From positions 124,001 through 188,000 of the forward strand of contig NZ_CP010431.2 in assembly GCF_000814845.2 (NCBI RefSeq): DNA of 64,000 nt. The letters are read 5' to 3'. The notes beneath the pieces are model-generated. The model did no database searches and was not told where the DNA came from. It worked only from the letters and a program-made list of their open reading frames with translations. Each line of letters opens with the position of its first letter. The first letter of the stretch is position 1. The translations under genes and the position numbers were made by a program. This document shows, in pieces, positions 1-8,924 of the stretch. The DNA is from Pandoraea sputorum. GTDB taxonomy: Bacteria > Pseudomonadota > Gammaproteobacteria > Burkholderiales > Burkholderiaceae.

Positions 1-153
1 CGGGGCCGGTTGCACGAGCCAGACAGCGAGCCAGATGGCCGCAATCGCGATGAGCACGACAGGGCCGAAGGAGACGGCGAGATCTCGCCAGGAAATCGCG
101 ACAAAGCGCGCGCGGAGTCGCCGGTGGGCGGGTTGGTTAGAGTCAGTCGTCAT
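1..153 (-). CDS. N-terminal fragment of a probable TAXI-family TRAP transporter solute-binding protein
   Basis: Only the first 51 codons lie in the window; the gene continues off the left edge. The fragment has a polar, basic N-terminus, then the stretch SWRDLAVSFGP, one hydrophobic segment (about residues 28-46) and the exit VQPAP. From memory of the family, TAXI-type binding proteins of Burkholderiaceae start with a WRDL-type motif, a single membrane anchor and a PAP-type exit before the periplasmic ligand domain. The ligand domain is not visible, so the assignment rests on N-terminal style alone. It is transcribed in the same direction as the LysR gene on its right, with a 119-base gap. 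Confidence 0.4.
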   Translation of the reverse strand, partial: MTTDSNQPAHRRLRARFVAISWRDLAVSFGPVVLIAIAAIWLAVWLVQPAP

Positions 154-272
154 GAATTGATCGGGCGGGCTTAGCCAACAGGTCCAACATTCGGCCGATC
201 ATACGCCATCTACGGCGTCGTTCCCGACGCCGGACCCAAGCCGTCTCCGATCATCGCCGAAGCCGCTTCAAT

Positions 273-1193
273 TCATCGGTTCGCGAGACTCTGCGCGAGT
301 TGTTTCCATAGATGGTCGGCCGCAGGCGAGAGGCGGCGTCCCACGCGGGTCATCATCTGACTGGAGAAACCGGCGGCAATCGGATGGTCGATGGGCACCG
401 CGACCAGCTCGCCGAGTTCGATGCCGCGCCGCGCGGTGATGGCCGACATGAAGGCGACACCCAGACCGGCGGCGGCCAGCGTTTGCGCGGTATTGAACAG
501 ATCGACGCGATATGCGGGTGTCACGTTCAGGCGCGCGGTGTCGAGCACCGAGTGCACGAAGTGCTGCACGCCGTGCGCTTCGGTCATGAAGATGAGCCGC
601 TCGTGCACCAGTTCCGAGGGCGGCACGCGCTCCATTTTTGCGAAGCGATGCGTGGGTGCTACGACGGCACACAACGCCTTGGCGGCGAACGGATGAATGC
701 GCATGGCGGGGTCGTCGTCCGAGCGGGCGCACAGGCCGATGTCGACCACATCGTCGCGCACCAGCGAGAGCACGGCGGGTGTGGGGCCGGAGCGGATTTC
801 CACGAGGATGTCCGGATAGCTCATCGAAAAGCGCTGCAACGCCTGCGCGATCAGGCGTCCGATAAACCCTTCGCCCACACCGATGGCGACGCGTCCTCGT
901 TTCAGATGCCGATACTCCTCCAGTCGCGCCGACAGGTCACGCTGACGCCGCTGGCCGTCGCGGTAATAGTCGATGAGCACCTGACCGATTTCGGTGACGA
1001 TCACATTGCGCCCGCGCCGCTCGATGAGCGGAAATCGCAACCGTCGCTCCAGCGCCGCGATCTGTCGGCTGACGACGGACGGATTCACGCTGAGCGCCTC
1101 GGCCGCCATCCGTACGCCGCCCGTCGCGGCGATCTCGGCGAGATATTTGAGCGGACGCTCACCAATGTCGTCCATCCACGATTCGTTGTTCAT
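273..1193 (-). CDS. LysR-family transcriptional regulator
   Basis: A 306-residue LysR regulator: an N-terminal winged helix (about residues 14-73, with the typical VNPSVVSRQIAALE recognition region) and a two-lobed effector domain. The frame stays open 33 codons further upstream, but that extension runs into the divergent promoter region. I chose ATG 1193 (MNNESW), which gives the usual family length. It is divergent from the M20 amidohydrolase gene, with a T-N11-A inverted repeat between them (1361-1377), the usual arrangement for a LysR protein controlling its neighbour. The inducer is unknown; an amide or acyl-amino acid handled by the neighbours is an inference. Confidence 0.9.
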   Translation of the reverse strand: MNNESWMDDIGERPLKYLAEIAATGGVRMAAEALSVNPSVVSRQIAALERRLRFPLIERRGRNVIVTEIGQVLIDYYRDGQRRQRDLSARLEEYRHLKRGRVAIGVGEGFIGRLIAQALQRFSMSYPDILVEIRSGPTPAVLSLVRDDVVDIGLCARSDDDPAMRIHPFAAKALCAVVAPTHRFAKMERVPPSELVHERLIFMTEAHGVQHFVHSVLDTARLNVTPAYRVDLFNTAQTLAAAGLGVAFMSAITARRGIELGELVAVPIDHPIAAGFSSQMMTRVGRRLSPAADHLWKQLAQSLANR

Positions 1194-1357
1194 GTTTGTT
1201 TCACTGTCGCGTTCGAGCGGATGCGCTGTCTGGCGCATGGCGCAGGCAACGACCGCCAAGGTGGCAGCCTGCCTGTGCGGAGCCAGCGACAACCTATTGA
1301 ATTTTCAATGGTTTTGCTTACCGATACCGACATCCGGCGTATATCGTCGCTTCAAGC

Positions 1358-1380
1358 ATTGTTGCCTTGAGGGCAACATT
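1358..1380. promoter_or_regulatory. Putative LysR operator (T-N11-A inverted repeat)
   Basis: A perfect inverted repeat GTTGCC-N5-GGCAAC (1361-1377) lies in the 267-base gap between the divergent LysR and amidohydrolase genes. It contains a T-N11-A core, the known LysR-box pattern. It sits about 84 bases upstream of the amidohydrolase start. Confidence 0.55.
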
Positions 1381-1460
1381 TTGGCTTACCAGGGGTCATC
1401 GGTGGGGAATTTCGTCGGTGCAATACTCCGCGTTAATCAAAAACTAGAGAGGAGCCCCCG

Positions 1461-2651
1461 ATGAGCGAGATTCGCTATTGCGAGGTGAGCGATCTGGCCG
1501 ACGCGCGTGAGCAGTTGGCCGACATTCGTCACCATATCCACCAACACCCCGAGCTGTCCTACGAGGAAGTCGACACGTCGCGTTACGTGGCGCAGAAGCT
1601 GGAAAGCTGGGGTTACACGGTCACGCGTAACGTCGGCGGTCACGGCGTGGTGGCCTCGCTCACTGCGGGCACGAGCGGTCGCACGGTCGGTGTGCGCGCC
1701 GACATGGATGCACTGCCGATTCACGAACAGACGGGCCTCGCGTACGCCAGCGTGCACGAAGGCAAGATGCACGCCTGCGGCCACGACGGTCACACGACAG
1801 TGTTGCTCGGCGCAGCCCAACATCTCGCCAAGACGCGCAACTTCGACGGCACCGTTCATCTGATTTTCCAACCGGCGGAAGAAGCCGGTTCGAACAGCGG
1901 TGCCGAGCAGATGATTGCCGACGGCCTGTTCGAGCGCTTCCCGTGCGAAGCGATCTTCGGTCTGCATAACCACCCGGGCGTGGCCACGGGCACGTTCGGT
2001 TTTCGCGCCGGTCCGCTGATGGCTGCGTGCGACACCGTCAAGATTCGTATCCACGGCCGTGGCGGCCATGCGGCGCGTCCGCATCTGGCCATCGACCCGG
2101 TGGTGATTGGCAGCGGTCTCGTGATGGCGCTGCAAACCGTGGTGTCGCGCAGCATCGATCCGACGGAAGCGGCGGTCGTGACCGTCGGTACGTTCCATGC
2201 CGGATTCGCGCCGAACGTCATTCCGGAAGACGCCACGATGGAGCTGAGCGTGCGCTCGTTTTCGGCGAAGGTGCGCGCGACGCTCGAAGAGCGCATCTGC
2301 GCGCTGGTGAAGTCGCATACCGAAGGCTTCGGTGCGAGCGCCGACATCGAGTACATCCGTGGCTATCCGGTGCTGGTGAACAGCGAAGCGGAAACGGAAT
2401 TTGCCCGCAGCGTGGCCGAAGAACTGGTCGGCGCGGAGCACATCATTTCGCCGTTCCCGCCCATCGCTGGCAGCGAGGACTTCGCGTACTACCTGCAAAA
2501 GGTGCCGGGTTGCTTCATTCGCCTGGGTAACGGTGAAGGCAAGCCGATGCTGCACAACGCCAAGTACGACTTCAACGACGACAATCTGACCATCGGTGCC
2601 GCCTTCTGGACGCGTCTGGTGGAACGCTTTCTTGCCAAGGACCGCGCATGA
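1461..2651 (+). CDS. M20-family amidohydrolase (hippurate hydrolase / N-acyl amino acid hydrolase type)
   Basis: A 396-residue zinc amidohydrolase of the M20 / IAP (HipO, AbgB-like) group, expected to hydrolyse an N-acyl or N-aroyl amino acid to acid plus amino acid in the cytoplasm. Visible motifs are HPELSYEE (29-36), RADMDALPI (79-87), the metal site CGHDGH (106-111), PAEE (138-141) with the catalytic glutamate, a histidine at 169/171, and a C-terminal GSEDF stretch. A good ribosome site (GAGAGGAG) precedes the ATG. Its stop overlaps the start of the MFS gene (ATGA), so the two are coupled: transporter plus hydrolase. The substrate cannot be read from the sequence. Confidence 0.9.
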   Translation: MSEIRYCEVSDLADAREQLADIRHHIHQHPELSYEEVDTSRYVAQKLESWGYTVTRNVGGHGVVASLTAGTSGRTVGVRADMDALPIHEQTGLAYASVHEGKMHACGHDGHTTVLLGAAQHLAKTRNFDGTVHLIFQPAEEAGSNSGAEQMIADGLFERFPCEAIFGLHNHPGVATGTFGFRAGPLMAACDTVKIRIHGRGGHAARPHLAIDPVVIGSGLVMALQTVVSRSIDPTEAAVVTVGTFHAGFAPNVIPEDATMELSVRSFSAKVRATLEERICALVKSHTEGFGASADIEYIRGYPVLVNSEAETEFARSVAEELVGAEHIISPFPPIAGSEDFAYYLQKVPGCFIRLGNGEGKPMLHNAKYDFNDDNLTIGAAFWTRLVERFLAKDRA

Positions 2652-3973
2652 GCATCGCAACGCAATCGCAATCGTTTCAAGGTGACGGCGCATCGTCGTC
2701 ATCGGCAGTGCAGATGTCGCCCGCACAGCAACGCAAGATCGTCTTCGCTGCCGTCATCGGCAACCTGCTGGAGTTCTTCGACTTCACGGTCTACAGCTAC
2801 TTTGCGCTGACGATCGGCAAGCAGTTCTTCCCGGCGGACGACCCCATCACGTCGTCGCTGCTCGCGTTCGCTGTGTTCGCGGTGGGCTTCGTGATGCGCC
2901 CGCTGGGTGGCATCGTGCTTGGACGCTATGCCGACCGCGCAGGCCGCAAGCCTGCGCTGACGCTGACCATCCTGTTGATGGCGCTCGGCTCGGCGGCCAT
3001 TGGTCTTGCGCCAACGTATGCGCAGATCGGTCTCGCGGCACCGCTGCTGATCGTGAGCGCACGTTTGCTGCAAGGGTTCGCGCAGGGCGGTGAGTTCGGT
3101 GCGGCGACGGCCACGCTGCTGGAAGTGGGCGGCGCGAAGAGCCGTGGCTTCCGCGCAAGCTGGCAGTTGGCAAGTCAGGGCGCGGCCGCCTTGCTCGGCT
3201 CGGGTCTGACGGCGAGCCTCGGCTTCCTGCTCTCGGACGACACCATGCATAGCTGGGGCTGGCGCATTCCGTTCCTGCTCGGCACGCTGATCGCACCGGT
3301 CGGTATCTACCTGCGTCGTCACATTCAGGAAGAGCCGCCGAAGGCTAAGGCGGTGGCCGGTCGCGACGATCCCAAGCGTGGCCTGTATGTGCGCAACTGG
3401 TTCCTCACGATCTTCTCGATTGCGGGGATGTCCGTGTCGACGTACGTGATGATGTACTACATGCCGACGTACTGCATTCAGTACCTGGGTCTGCCGCCGA
3501 AGATGTCGATGCTCGCGGGCGTAGCTGCCAGCACGATCTCGTTGGTGATGTGCCCGATCTACGGCGCGTGGTCGGACAAGATGGGCAAGCGCAAGCCGCT
3601 GACGATGTTCGGCCGCGTGGCGCTGATCGTTCTGCTGTACCCGGCATTCTGGGTGATGATCAACTACCCGTCGCTGCCGGTGGTGCTGGCGGCGCTGATC
3701 GTGCTGATGCTCTGCTACACGATGGGTTCGGCCCCGGCGTATGCGTTGATGCCGGAGAACTTCCCGAAGCATCTGCGTGCGGGTTACATGTCGAGTGCGT
3801 ATGCGATCTCGGTGTCGGTGTTCGGCGGCACGGCGCAGCTCGTCGCGGGCTGGCTGATTCGTGTGACGGGCAACAAGATGGCCCCGGCGTGGTACATGAT
3901 CGCCTGCGTGATCGTGTCGCTCATCGCCGTGTCGATGTTCGAAGAGACCGGCAATAAGGTGCTCGACGAGTAA
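2648..3973 (+). CDS. MFS transporter, metabolite:H+ symporter (MHS) type
   Basis: A 441-residue, 12-helix major facilitator. GNLLEFFDF (38-46) at the first helix and GRYADRAGRK (92-101), the loop 2-3 signature, place it in the MHS group with ProP, KgtP, ShiA and citrate symporters. The MHS group usually carries organic acids or zwitterions with protons across the inner membrane. The ATG overlaps the stop of the amidohydrolase, so it probably imports that enzyme's substrate. A bidirectional terminator follows about 40 bases after the stop. Confidence 0.9.
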   Translation: MSIATQSQSFQGDGASSSSAVQMSPAQQRKIVFAAVIGNLLEFFDFTVYSYFALTIGKQFFPADDPITSSLLAFAVFAVGFVMRPLGGIVLGRYADRAGRKPALTLTILLMALGSAAIGLAPTYAQIGLAAPLLIVSARLLQGFAQGGEFGAATATLLEVGGAKSRGFRASWQLASQGAAALLGSGLTASLGFLLSDDTMHSWGWRIPFLLGTLIAPVGIYLRRHIQEEPPKAKAVAGRDDPKRGLYVRNWFLTIFSIAGMSVSTYVMMYYMPTYCIQYLGLPPKMSMLAGVAASTISLVMCPIYGAWSDKMGKRKPLTMFGRVALIVLLYPAFWVMINYPSLPVVLAALIVLMLCYTMGSAPAYALMPENFPKHLRAGYMSSAYAISVSVFGGTAQLVAGWLIRVTGNKMAPAWYMIACVIVSLIAVSMFEETGNKVLDE

Positions 3974-4014
3974 GCGCAAATCGACGCAAATAGACGCGAA
4001 ATGCGAGAGATGTG

Positions 4015-4050
4015 AAAAAGGCGACGAGGAAATTCCGCGTCGCCTTTTTT
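4015..4050. terminator. Bidirectional rho-independent terminator
   Basis: A stem AAAAAGGCGACG / CGTCGCCTTTTT with a short loop lies between the convergent MFS and thiolase genes. U-tracts are formed on both strands, so it can end both transcripts. Confidence 0.85.
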
Positions 4051-4075
4051 GTTGCCGCCCGAATATCGAGCGCGC

Positions 4076-5260
4076 TTACACCCGCTCCAAAATCACCGCC
4101 ATCCCCTGCCCGCCGCCAATGCACGTCGTGACGAGCGCGTAGCGTGCGCCGGTGCGCTGCAATTCGTAGGCCGCCTTAGTCACGAGGATTGCACCGGTCG
4201 CGCCGACGGGATGGCCCAGCGCAATCGCGCCGCCGTTCGGATTGACGCGCGACGCGTCGAGCGACAGCTCCTTGAGAAATGCGCCGACGACGGACGCAAA
4301 CGCCTCATTCACTTCGATGACGCCTATCTGCCCGATATGCAGATCTGCCCGCTTGAGGACCTCGCGCGTCGCGACGACCGGACCGAACCCCATCTCCTCA
4401 GGTGGCACACCGACCCGTGCATGAGCGACGAGACGCGCGAGCGGTCGCAGCCTCCGTGTCTGAGCGTTGCGGGTGGACGTCAGCAGCACGGCGCACGCGC
4501 CGTCGCTGATGCCCGATGCATTCGCCGCCGTGATCGTGCCGCCGTCACGGCGAAACACCGGCTTGAGATGCACGAAATCGTCTGCGCAGGGCGTGGCTCT
4601 TACACGCTCGTCTCGCGAGAAAGTGGCGGGCTTGCGTGCGGTGCCAATGTCGAGTGGGACGACCTGCGCGTCGAAGTAGCCCGCCTCGATGGCGTGCGCG
4701 GCGCGTTGATGCGAAGCAAGTGCAATGGCATCCTGTTCGGCGCGGCCGATATCGCGCGACGCGGCCACGCGTTCGCCCAACTCCCCCATGTGGACGCCGA
4801 TCATCGGATCGGTGAGACCGCCCATCAACGTATCGACGGCAACGACGTCGCCGGGACGCGAGCCGAAGCGGTGGGCGGGCAGCATGTAGGGCGCGAGACT
4901 CATCGTCTCGGCACCGCCACCGATAGCCGTCTCTGCTTCCCCCGAATCGATGAACTGTGCCGCAAGGAGGACGGATTCGAGTCCCGAGCCGCAGAGGCGA
5001 TTGACGGTCAGCGCACCGGCGCGAGGTGCGACGCCGCCACCGAGTGCGACACGCCGCGCGAGGTACATATCGCCTGCGGACGTCTGATGAACGTTCCCGA
5101 AGATGACCTGATCGATGGTGTCGCCCGAGACACCGGTACGGGCCAGTAGCGCGCGCACGACAGCGCTGCCCAGATCGGCTGGCGGATGCTCGCGCAACGC
5201 CCCGCCGAATTCGCCGATGGCCGTACGAACGGCATCGACGATGACGATGTCGGTATTCAT
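4076..5260 (-). CDS. Acetyl-CoA acetyltransferase family thiolase
   Basis: A 394-residue type II thiolase, expected to condense two acetyl-CoA or to cleave a 3-oxoacyl-CoA. All three active-site blocks are present: the acylated cysteine in NRLCGSG (Cys90), GHPVGATG with the general-base histidine (His350), and CIGGGQG with the second cysteine (Cys380). Length is typical. It is downstream of the M81 gene on the same strand, but a terminator-like hairpin lies between them, so it is probably a separate unit. Nothing local tells a biosynthetic (PhaA-like) role from a degradative one. Confidence 0.9.
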   Translation of the reverse strand: MNTDIVIVDAVRTAIGEFGGALREHPPADLGSAVVRALLARTGVSGDTIDQVIFGNVHQTSAGDMYLARRVALGGGVAPRAGALTVNRLCGSGLESVLLAAQFIDSGEAETAIGGGAETMSLAPYMLPAHRFGSRPGDVVAVDTLMGGLTDPMIGVHMGELGERVAASRDIGRAEQDAIALASHQRAAHAIEAGYFDAQVVPLDIGTARKPATFSRDERVRATPCADDFVHLKPVFRRDGGTITAANASGISDGACAVLLTSTRNAQTRRLRPLARLVAHARVGVPPEEMGFGPVVATREVLKRADLHIGQIGVIEVNEAFASVVGAFLKELSLDASRVNPNGGAIALGHPVGATGAILVTKAAYELQRTGARYALVTTCIGGGQGMAVILERV

Positions 5261-5341
5261 AGCGAAGTCCTGACGAATCGACCGAAGGACGAGAGCCGCC
5301 GCACGCGGCTCGACGTCTCAGCTTAGGACGCGATTTCGCAC

Positions 5342-5388
5342 AAAACACCTGACAACCTTGACAGGTGGCGAGCGACGGGACGCTCGCC
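5342..5388 (-). terminator. Tandem hairpins after the M81 gene, terminator-like
   Basis: Reading the minus strand after the M81 stop, there is a perfect hairpin GGCGAGCG-N6-CGCTCGCC (5367-5388). A second stem CACCTG...CAGGTG with one internal mismatch follows (5346-5367) and ends in TTTT. This is the likely end of the ABC/carbamoylase/M81 transcript. Confidence 0.55.
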
Positions 5389-5397
5389 GTCCATCGC

Positions 5398-6906
5398 TTA
5401 CACCTCGAACTTCACTTCCCCGTCCAGCGGATACACCGGACGATTCACGCGCGAGAACGGGAACAGGCTGTAGTTCGAACTCGTCACGCCGTTGCTGTCG
5501 CACTCGACCAGTCCGGCGGAAATCGGCACGAAGACCGGCCGACAGTACATACGCGACTTCAGCAGCAGAAAGCGTTCGCTGCGCGGATCGAGCCCCACGC
5601 ACGTGAACACACCGTGATCCCACGGTTCGTGCGTGCGCTCCGTCACCACGATGCGCGCCGCGCCGATGTCGAACAGCACCGTGCGCCCCATGTAGCAACG
5701 CTGGCCCGTGTACGTCGGCCCCGTCACGACATACTCACCGTCGCTGATCTTGCGCACGACGCCAGTGAGCACCGGCGGTGTCTTGGTGATGCCCAACTGC
5801 GTCAACGCACGCTTGTTGCCTAGCGCCAGCGTGACCTCTGCGCCCTCGCCTGCGGCAATCAACGTCGCCACCGCCTCGGGATCGCACAACGGGCCGACAC
5901 CGATGCCCGTCAGCCCGCCTGCCAACGCAGCTTCGAGCACGTCCATCGTGTCGCACGTGCCGCCCGACATGCAGTTATCGCTGTGATCGAGCAGCAGCAC
6001 CGGCTTGTCCGCGCCCTGCGCCAGTCGTTTTGCCTCGGCAATCGAATCCGCGAGGGGTGCGCTGCGATAGACGAAGCCGTCACGCTCGTCCCACGCCTGC
6101 GCTGCGATGCGATTGGCGACGGCTTGCGCGCGCGCGACACCGTCGCCACCATCCTCACCTTGCTCGGCCGTCACCACCACGCTGATGCACGGCGCAGGAA
6201 TGTCGGCGAGCGAAAAGCCCGAGAACACCGACACCGCCAGGATGCCCTCCTCGGCTTCGGCGCGGCGCGCGGCGTCCAGTGCACGCTTCATCGCGCCACC
6301 ATGACTCGTGCTGCGCAGCGAGTGCACCATTAGCGGCGGCTGTTGCCACACGACCTTCGGGCGACGCTTGCCTGCCAGCATCTCGAACAGCAGACGTCCG
6401 GCATGTTCGCCCGTCTCGTACATATCGACGTGCGGATAAGTCTTGAAGCCGACGACGATGTCGGCGTTCGCCACGATCTTCGGCGTGACGTTCGCGTGCA
6501 GATCGAGCGCCACGGCAATCGGCGTGTCGGGCGCAGCGGCCCGTACACGCGCGAGCAGATCGCCTTCGCCATCGTCGCTGTTTTCCGCGACCATCGCGCC
6601 ATGCAGATCGAGCAGAATCGCGTCGACACCGGTGGCCGCGGCCACGATGCGTCGGCACAGTTCGTCATACGCGCTCGCCGCCACCGGACCGCTGGGATTC
6701 GCACTCGCGGAGACGGGCGTCACCATCTGCGCACCTGCCGCTTCCGCCAGATCGATGAACGCAGACATCGCCGTGCGCATGTCCTTGTTGTCGCGATAGG
6801 CGTCGGCATCGAATGTCGGCCCTTCGTTGCCGAAGGCTTCGAGCGGCGTGGGCACCGGCGAGAACGTATTCGTCTCGTGATTCATCCGCGCGATCATGAC
6901 CTTCAT
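5398..6906 (-). CDS. M81-family metallopeptidase (MlrC-like)
   Basis: A 502-residue protein of the M81 family, whose named member MlrC cleaves linearised microcystin. It begins MKVMIARMNHETNTFSP, the typical start of this family. It continues with a DUF1485-type metallopeptidase domain (DLHGAM and DLHANV stretches with metal-ligand Asp/His) and an MlrC C-terminal domain containing LLLDHSDN. The frame is open much further upstream, but that part lies inside the carbamoylase gene. ATG 6906 overlaps the carbamoylase stop (ATGA), showing translational coupling. Most M81 proteins have no known substrate; here the context suggests a small amide or cyclic compound imported by the ABC system, an inference. 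Confidence 0.88.
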   Translation of the reverse strand: MKVMIARMNHETNTFSPVPTPLEAFGNEGPTFDADAYRDNKDMRTAMSAFIDLAEAAGAQMVTPVSASANPSGPVAASAYDELCRRIVAAATGVDAILLDLHGAMVAENSDDGEGDLLARVRAAAPDTPIAVALDLHANVTPKIVANADIVVGFKTYPHVDMYETGEHAGRLLFEMLAGKRRPKVVWQQPPLMVHSLRSTSHGGAMKRALDAARRAEAEEGILAVSVFSGFSLADIPAPCISVVVTAEQGEDGGDGVARAQAVANRIAAQAWDERDGFVYRSAPLADSIAEAKRLAQGADKPVLLLDHSDNCMSGGTCDTMDVLEAALAGGLTGIGVGPLCDPEAVATLIAAGEGAEVTLALGNKRALTQLGITKTPPVLTGVVRKISDGEYVVTGPTYTGQRCYMGRTVLFDIGAARIVVTERTHEPWDHGVFTCVGLDPRSERFLLLKSRMYCRPVFVPISAGLVECDSNGVTSSNYSLFPFSRVNRPVYPLDGEVKFEV

Positions 6907-8165
6907 GCAGCACCTCCGGCGCGTTGCAGCATCGCTTGCAGCAGCACGTTGCAACCGGCTTCGAGGTGCGCCGGATCGGCGTCTTCGATTTCGTTGTGGC
7001 TGATGCCGTCCTTGCACGGCACGAAGATCATCGCCGTCGGGGCAACGCGGGCGAGATACACCGCGTCGTGCCCTGCACCGCTGATGGCGTCCATCGACGA
7101 ATAGCCGAGCGTTTGTGCGCCGGTGCGAATGGCGTCGACCAGTTCCGGTGCGAACGGCTGCGGCGGGAAGTACACGACCTGCTCGATGGCGACGTCGATG
7201 CCCTTCGCACTCAGCGCAGTACACTCGGCGCGCAGCTTCGCGTTGAGGGCGTCGAGCGTGGCGTCGTCCGCCGCACGCAAGTCGACAGAGAGCTTCACGC
7301 GACCCGGAATGACGTTGCGTGAGTTCGGATAGTTGTCGACCCAGCCCACCGTGCCGCGCGCGTGCGGCGCGTGTTCGCAAGCGATGCGGTTCACGGCTTG
7401 AATTAGCTGTGCAGCCGCCAGCAGTGCGTCGCGACGCAGTTCCATCGGCGTCGGGCCCGCGTGTGCTTCCATGCCTGTGATGGTGACGTCGTACCAGCGC
7501 TGGCCGAGCGCGCCCTGCACTACGCCGATGGTCTTCCCATGGGCTTCGAGTACCGGGCCTTGTTCGATGTGCGCTTCGAAATACGCGCCCACGTCGCCCG
7601 TCTTCCCAACGGCGGATGACTTGCCCGCATATCCGATGCCGCCCAGTGCTTCGGCGACGCTCACACCGTCGCGATCCTTCTGCGCCAGCGCGTGTTCGAG
7701 TGTGAACGCGCCCGCATAGACGCCTGAGCCCATCATCACCGGTACGAAGCGAGAACCTTCCTCATTCGTCCAGACGGCAACTTCGAGCGGCGCTTGCGTC
7801 ACGATGTGATTGTCGTTGAGCGTGCGCAGCACTTCGAGGCCAGCCAGCACGCCGTAATTGCCGTCGAACTTGCCGCCGGTCGGCTGCGTGTCGATGTGGC
7901 TGCCGGTCATGACGGGCGGCAGCGCGTCGTTGCGTCCGGCGCGGCGCGCGAAGATGTTGCCGATGGCGTCGATGCGCACCGTGCAGCCGATCTCCTTCGC
8001 CCAGGTCACGAACAGATCGCGACCCTGACGGTCGAGGTCCGTGAGCGCGAGACGGCACACGCCGCCCTTCTCGGTCGCGCCGATCTGCGCGAGTTTCATG
8101 AGACTGTCCCACAGACGCGCACCGTCAATGCGCACTGCGGCAGCCGGTTGATCGAGACGTTCCAT
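6903..8165 (-). CDS. M20-family N-carbamoyl-L-amino acid hydrolase / Zn-dependent hydrolase
   Basis: A 420-residue M20 metallohydrolase of the hydantoin-utilisation (HyuC / AmaB / allantoate amidohydrolase) type. Metal-site motifs are visible: GSHIDTQPTGGKFDGNYG with His90 and Asp101, then WTNEEGSRF with the Glu pair 135-136. These enzymes remove a carbamoyl or ureido group from amino acids. It lies 57 bases after livF in the same direction and overlaps the M81 start. With the Liv-type importer this suggests uptake and hydrolysis of an N-carbamoyl or amide compound. The exact substrate (carbamoyl amino acid, ureidoglycolate, allantoate) is open. Confidence 0.88.
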   Translation of the reverse strand: MERLDQPAAAVRIDGARLWDSLMKLAQIGATEKGGVCRLALTDLDRQGRDLFVTWAKEIGCTVRIDAIGNIFARRAGRNDALPPVMTGSHIDTQPTGGKFDGNYGVLAGLEVLRTLNDNHIVTQAPLEVAVWTNEEGSRFVPVMMGSGVYAGAFTLEHALAQKDRDGVSVAEALGGIGYAGKSSAVGKTGDVGAYFEAHIEQGPVLEAHGKTIGVVQGALGQRWYDVTITGMEAHAGPTPMELRRDALLAAAQLIQAVNRIACEHAPHARGTVGWVDNYPNSRNVIPGRVKLSVDLRAADDATLDALNAKLRAECTALSAKGIDVAIEQVVYFPPQPFAPELVDAIRTGAQTLGYSSMDAISGAGHDAVYLARVAPTAMIFVPCKDGISHNEIEDADPAHLEAGCNVLLQAMLQRAGGAA

Positions 8166-8222
8166 GTTTTCCTGTCCTTGAGAGTTGCATATCGACGCCA
8201 GCGGGCACGCCAGTCGGGTGGG

Positions 8223-8924
8223 CTACGCCACGCCGACGCCGAGATAGCGGTCCTTGACGGCCTCGTCGGCGAGAAACGCCGCGTTGTCCGCGCCATACAC
8301 GATCACGCCCTGCTCGACGATGTAATGCCGGTCGGCGAGCTGCGTGCAGACTTCCAGATTCTGTTCGACGAGCAGGATGGCCACGCCCGCCTGTTTAATG
8401 AGCTTCAACTGCGCCACGATCTCTTCGACGATCACCGGCGCGAGCCCCTCGACGGGTTCGTCGAGCATGAGCAGACGCGGGTGATTCATCAGCGCGCGGC
8501 CGATGGCGAGCATCTGCTGTTCGCCGCCCGAGAGTTGCGCGCCCCCGTTCTTACGACGCTCCTGCAAGCGCGGAAAGATGCGGTAAATGTCGGCGAGTTG
8601 CCACGGTGAATCGCGTCGCGCGCCGAGCTTCAGATTCTCTTCGACCGTGAGCAGCTTGAAGATGCCGCGATGCTCCGGCACGAAGCACACGCCGCGTGCG
8701 GCGATGCGGTGCGCGGGCTGCCCGGCGACCGGCTTGCCCATGAAGGTGATGCTGCCCGCCTTGGGCGTGACCACACCGGCGACGGTCTTAAGGGTCGTCG
8801 ACTTGCCCGCGCCGTTGCGCCCCAGCAGCGTGACGAGTTCCCCATCGCCGATCTGGAACGACACGCCTTGCAGGATGTGGCTCTTGCCGTAATAGCTGTG
8901 AACGCCTGCGACGTCGAGAATCAT
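8223..8924 (-). CDS. livF: Liv-type ABC transporter ATP-binding protein (LivF-like)
   Basis: A 233-residue ATPase. The Walker A motif GRNGAGKST is at 35-43, LSGGEQQML is the ABC signature, and LLMLDEPVEGLAP is Walker B; the VEGLAP ending is typical of LivF rather than LivG. The longer open frame extends into livG; ATG 8924 has a strong ribosome site (GGGAGG) and overlaps the livG stop. It works with LivG on the cytoplasmic face of the LivHM permease. In this operon the cargo is probably not a branched-chain amino acid but the substrate of the downstream hydrolases. Confidence 0.92.
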   Translation of the reverse strand: MILDVAGVHSYYGKSHILQGVSFQIGDGELVTLLGRNGAGKSTTLKTVAGVVTPKAGSITFMGKPVAGQPAHRIAARGVCFVPEHRGIFKLLTVEENLKLGARRDSPWQLADIYRIFPRLQERRKNGGAQLSGGEQQMLAIGRALMNHPRLLMLDEPVEGLAPVIVEEIVAQLKLIKQAGVAILLVEQNLEVCTQLADRHYIVEQGVIVYGADNAAFLADEAVKDRYLGVGVA

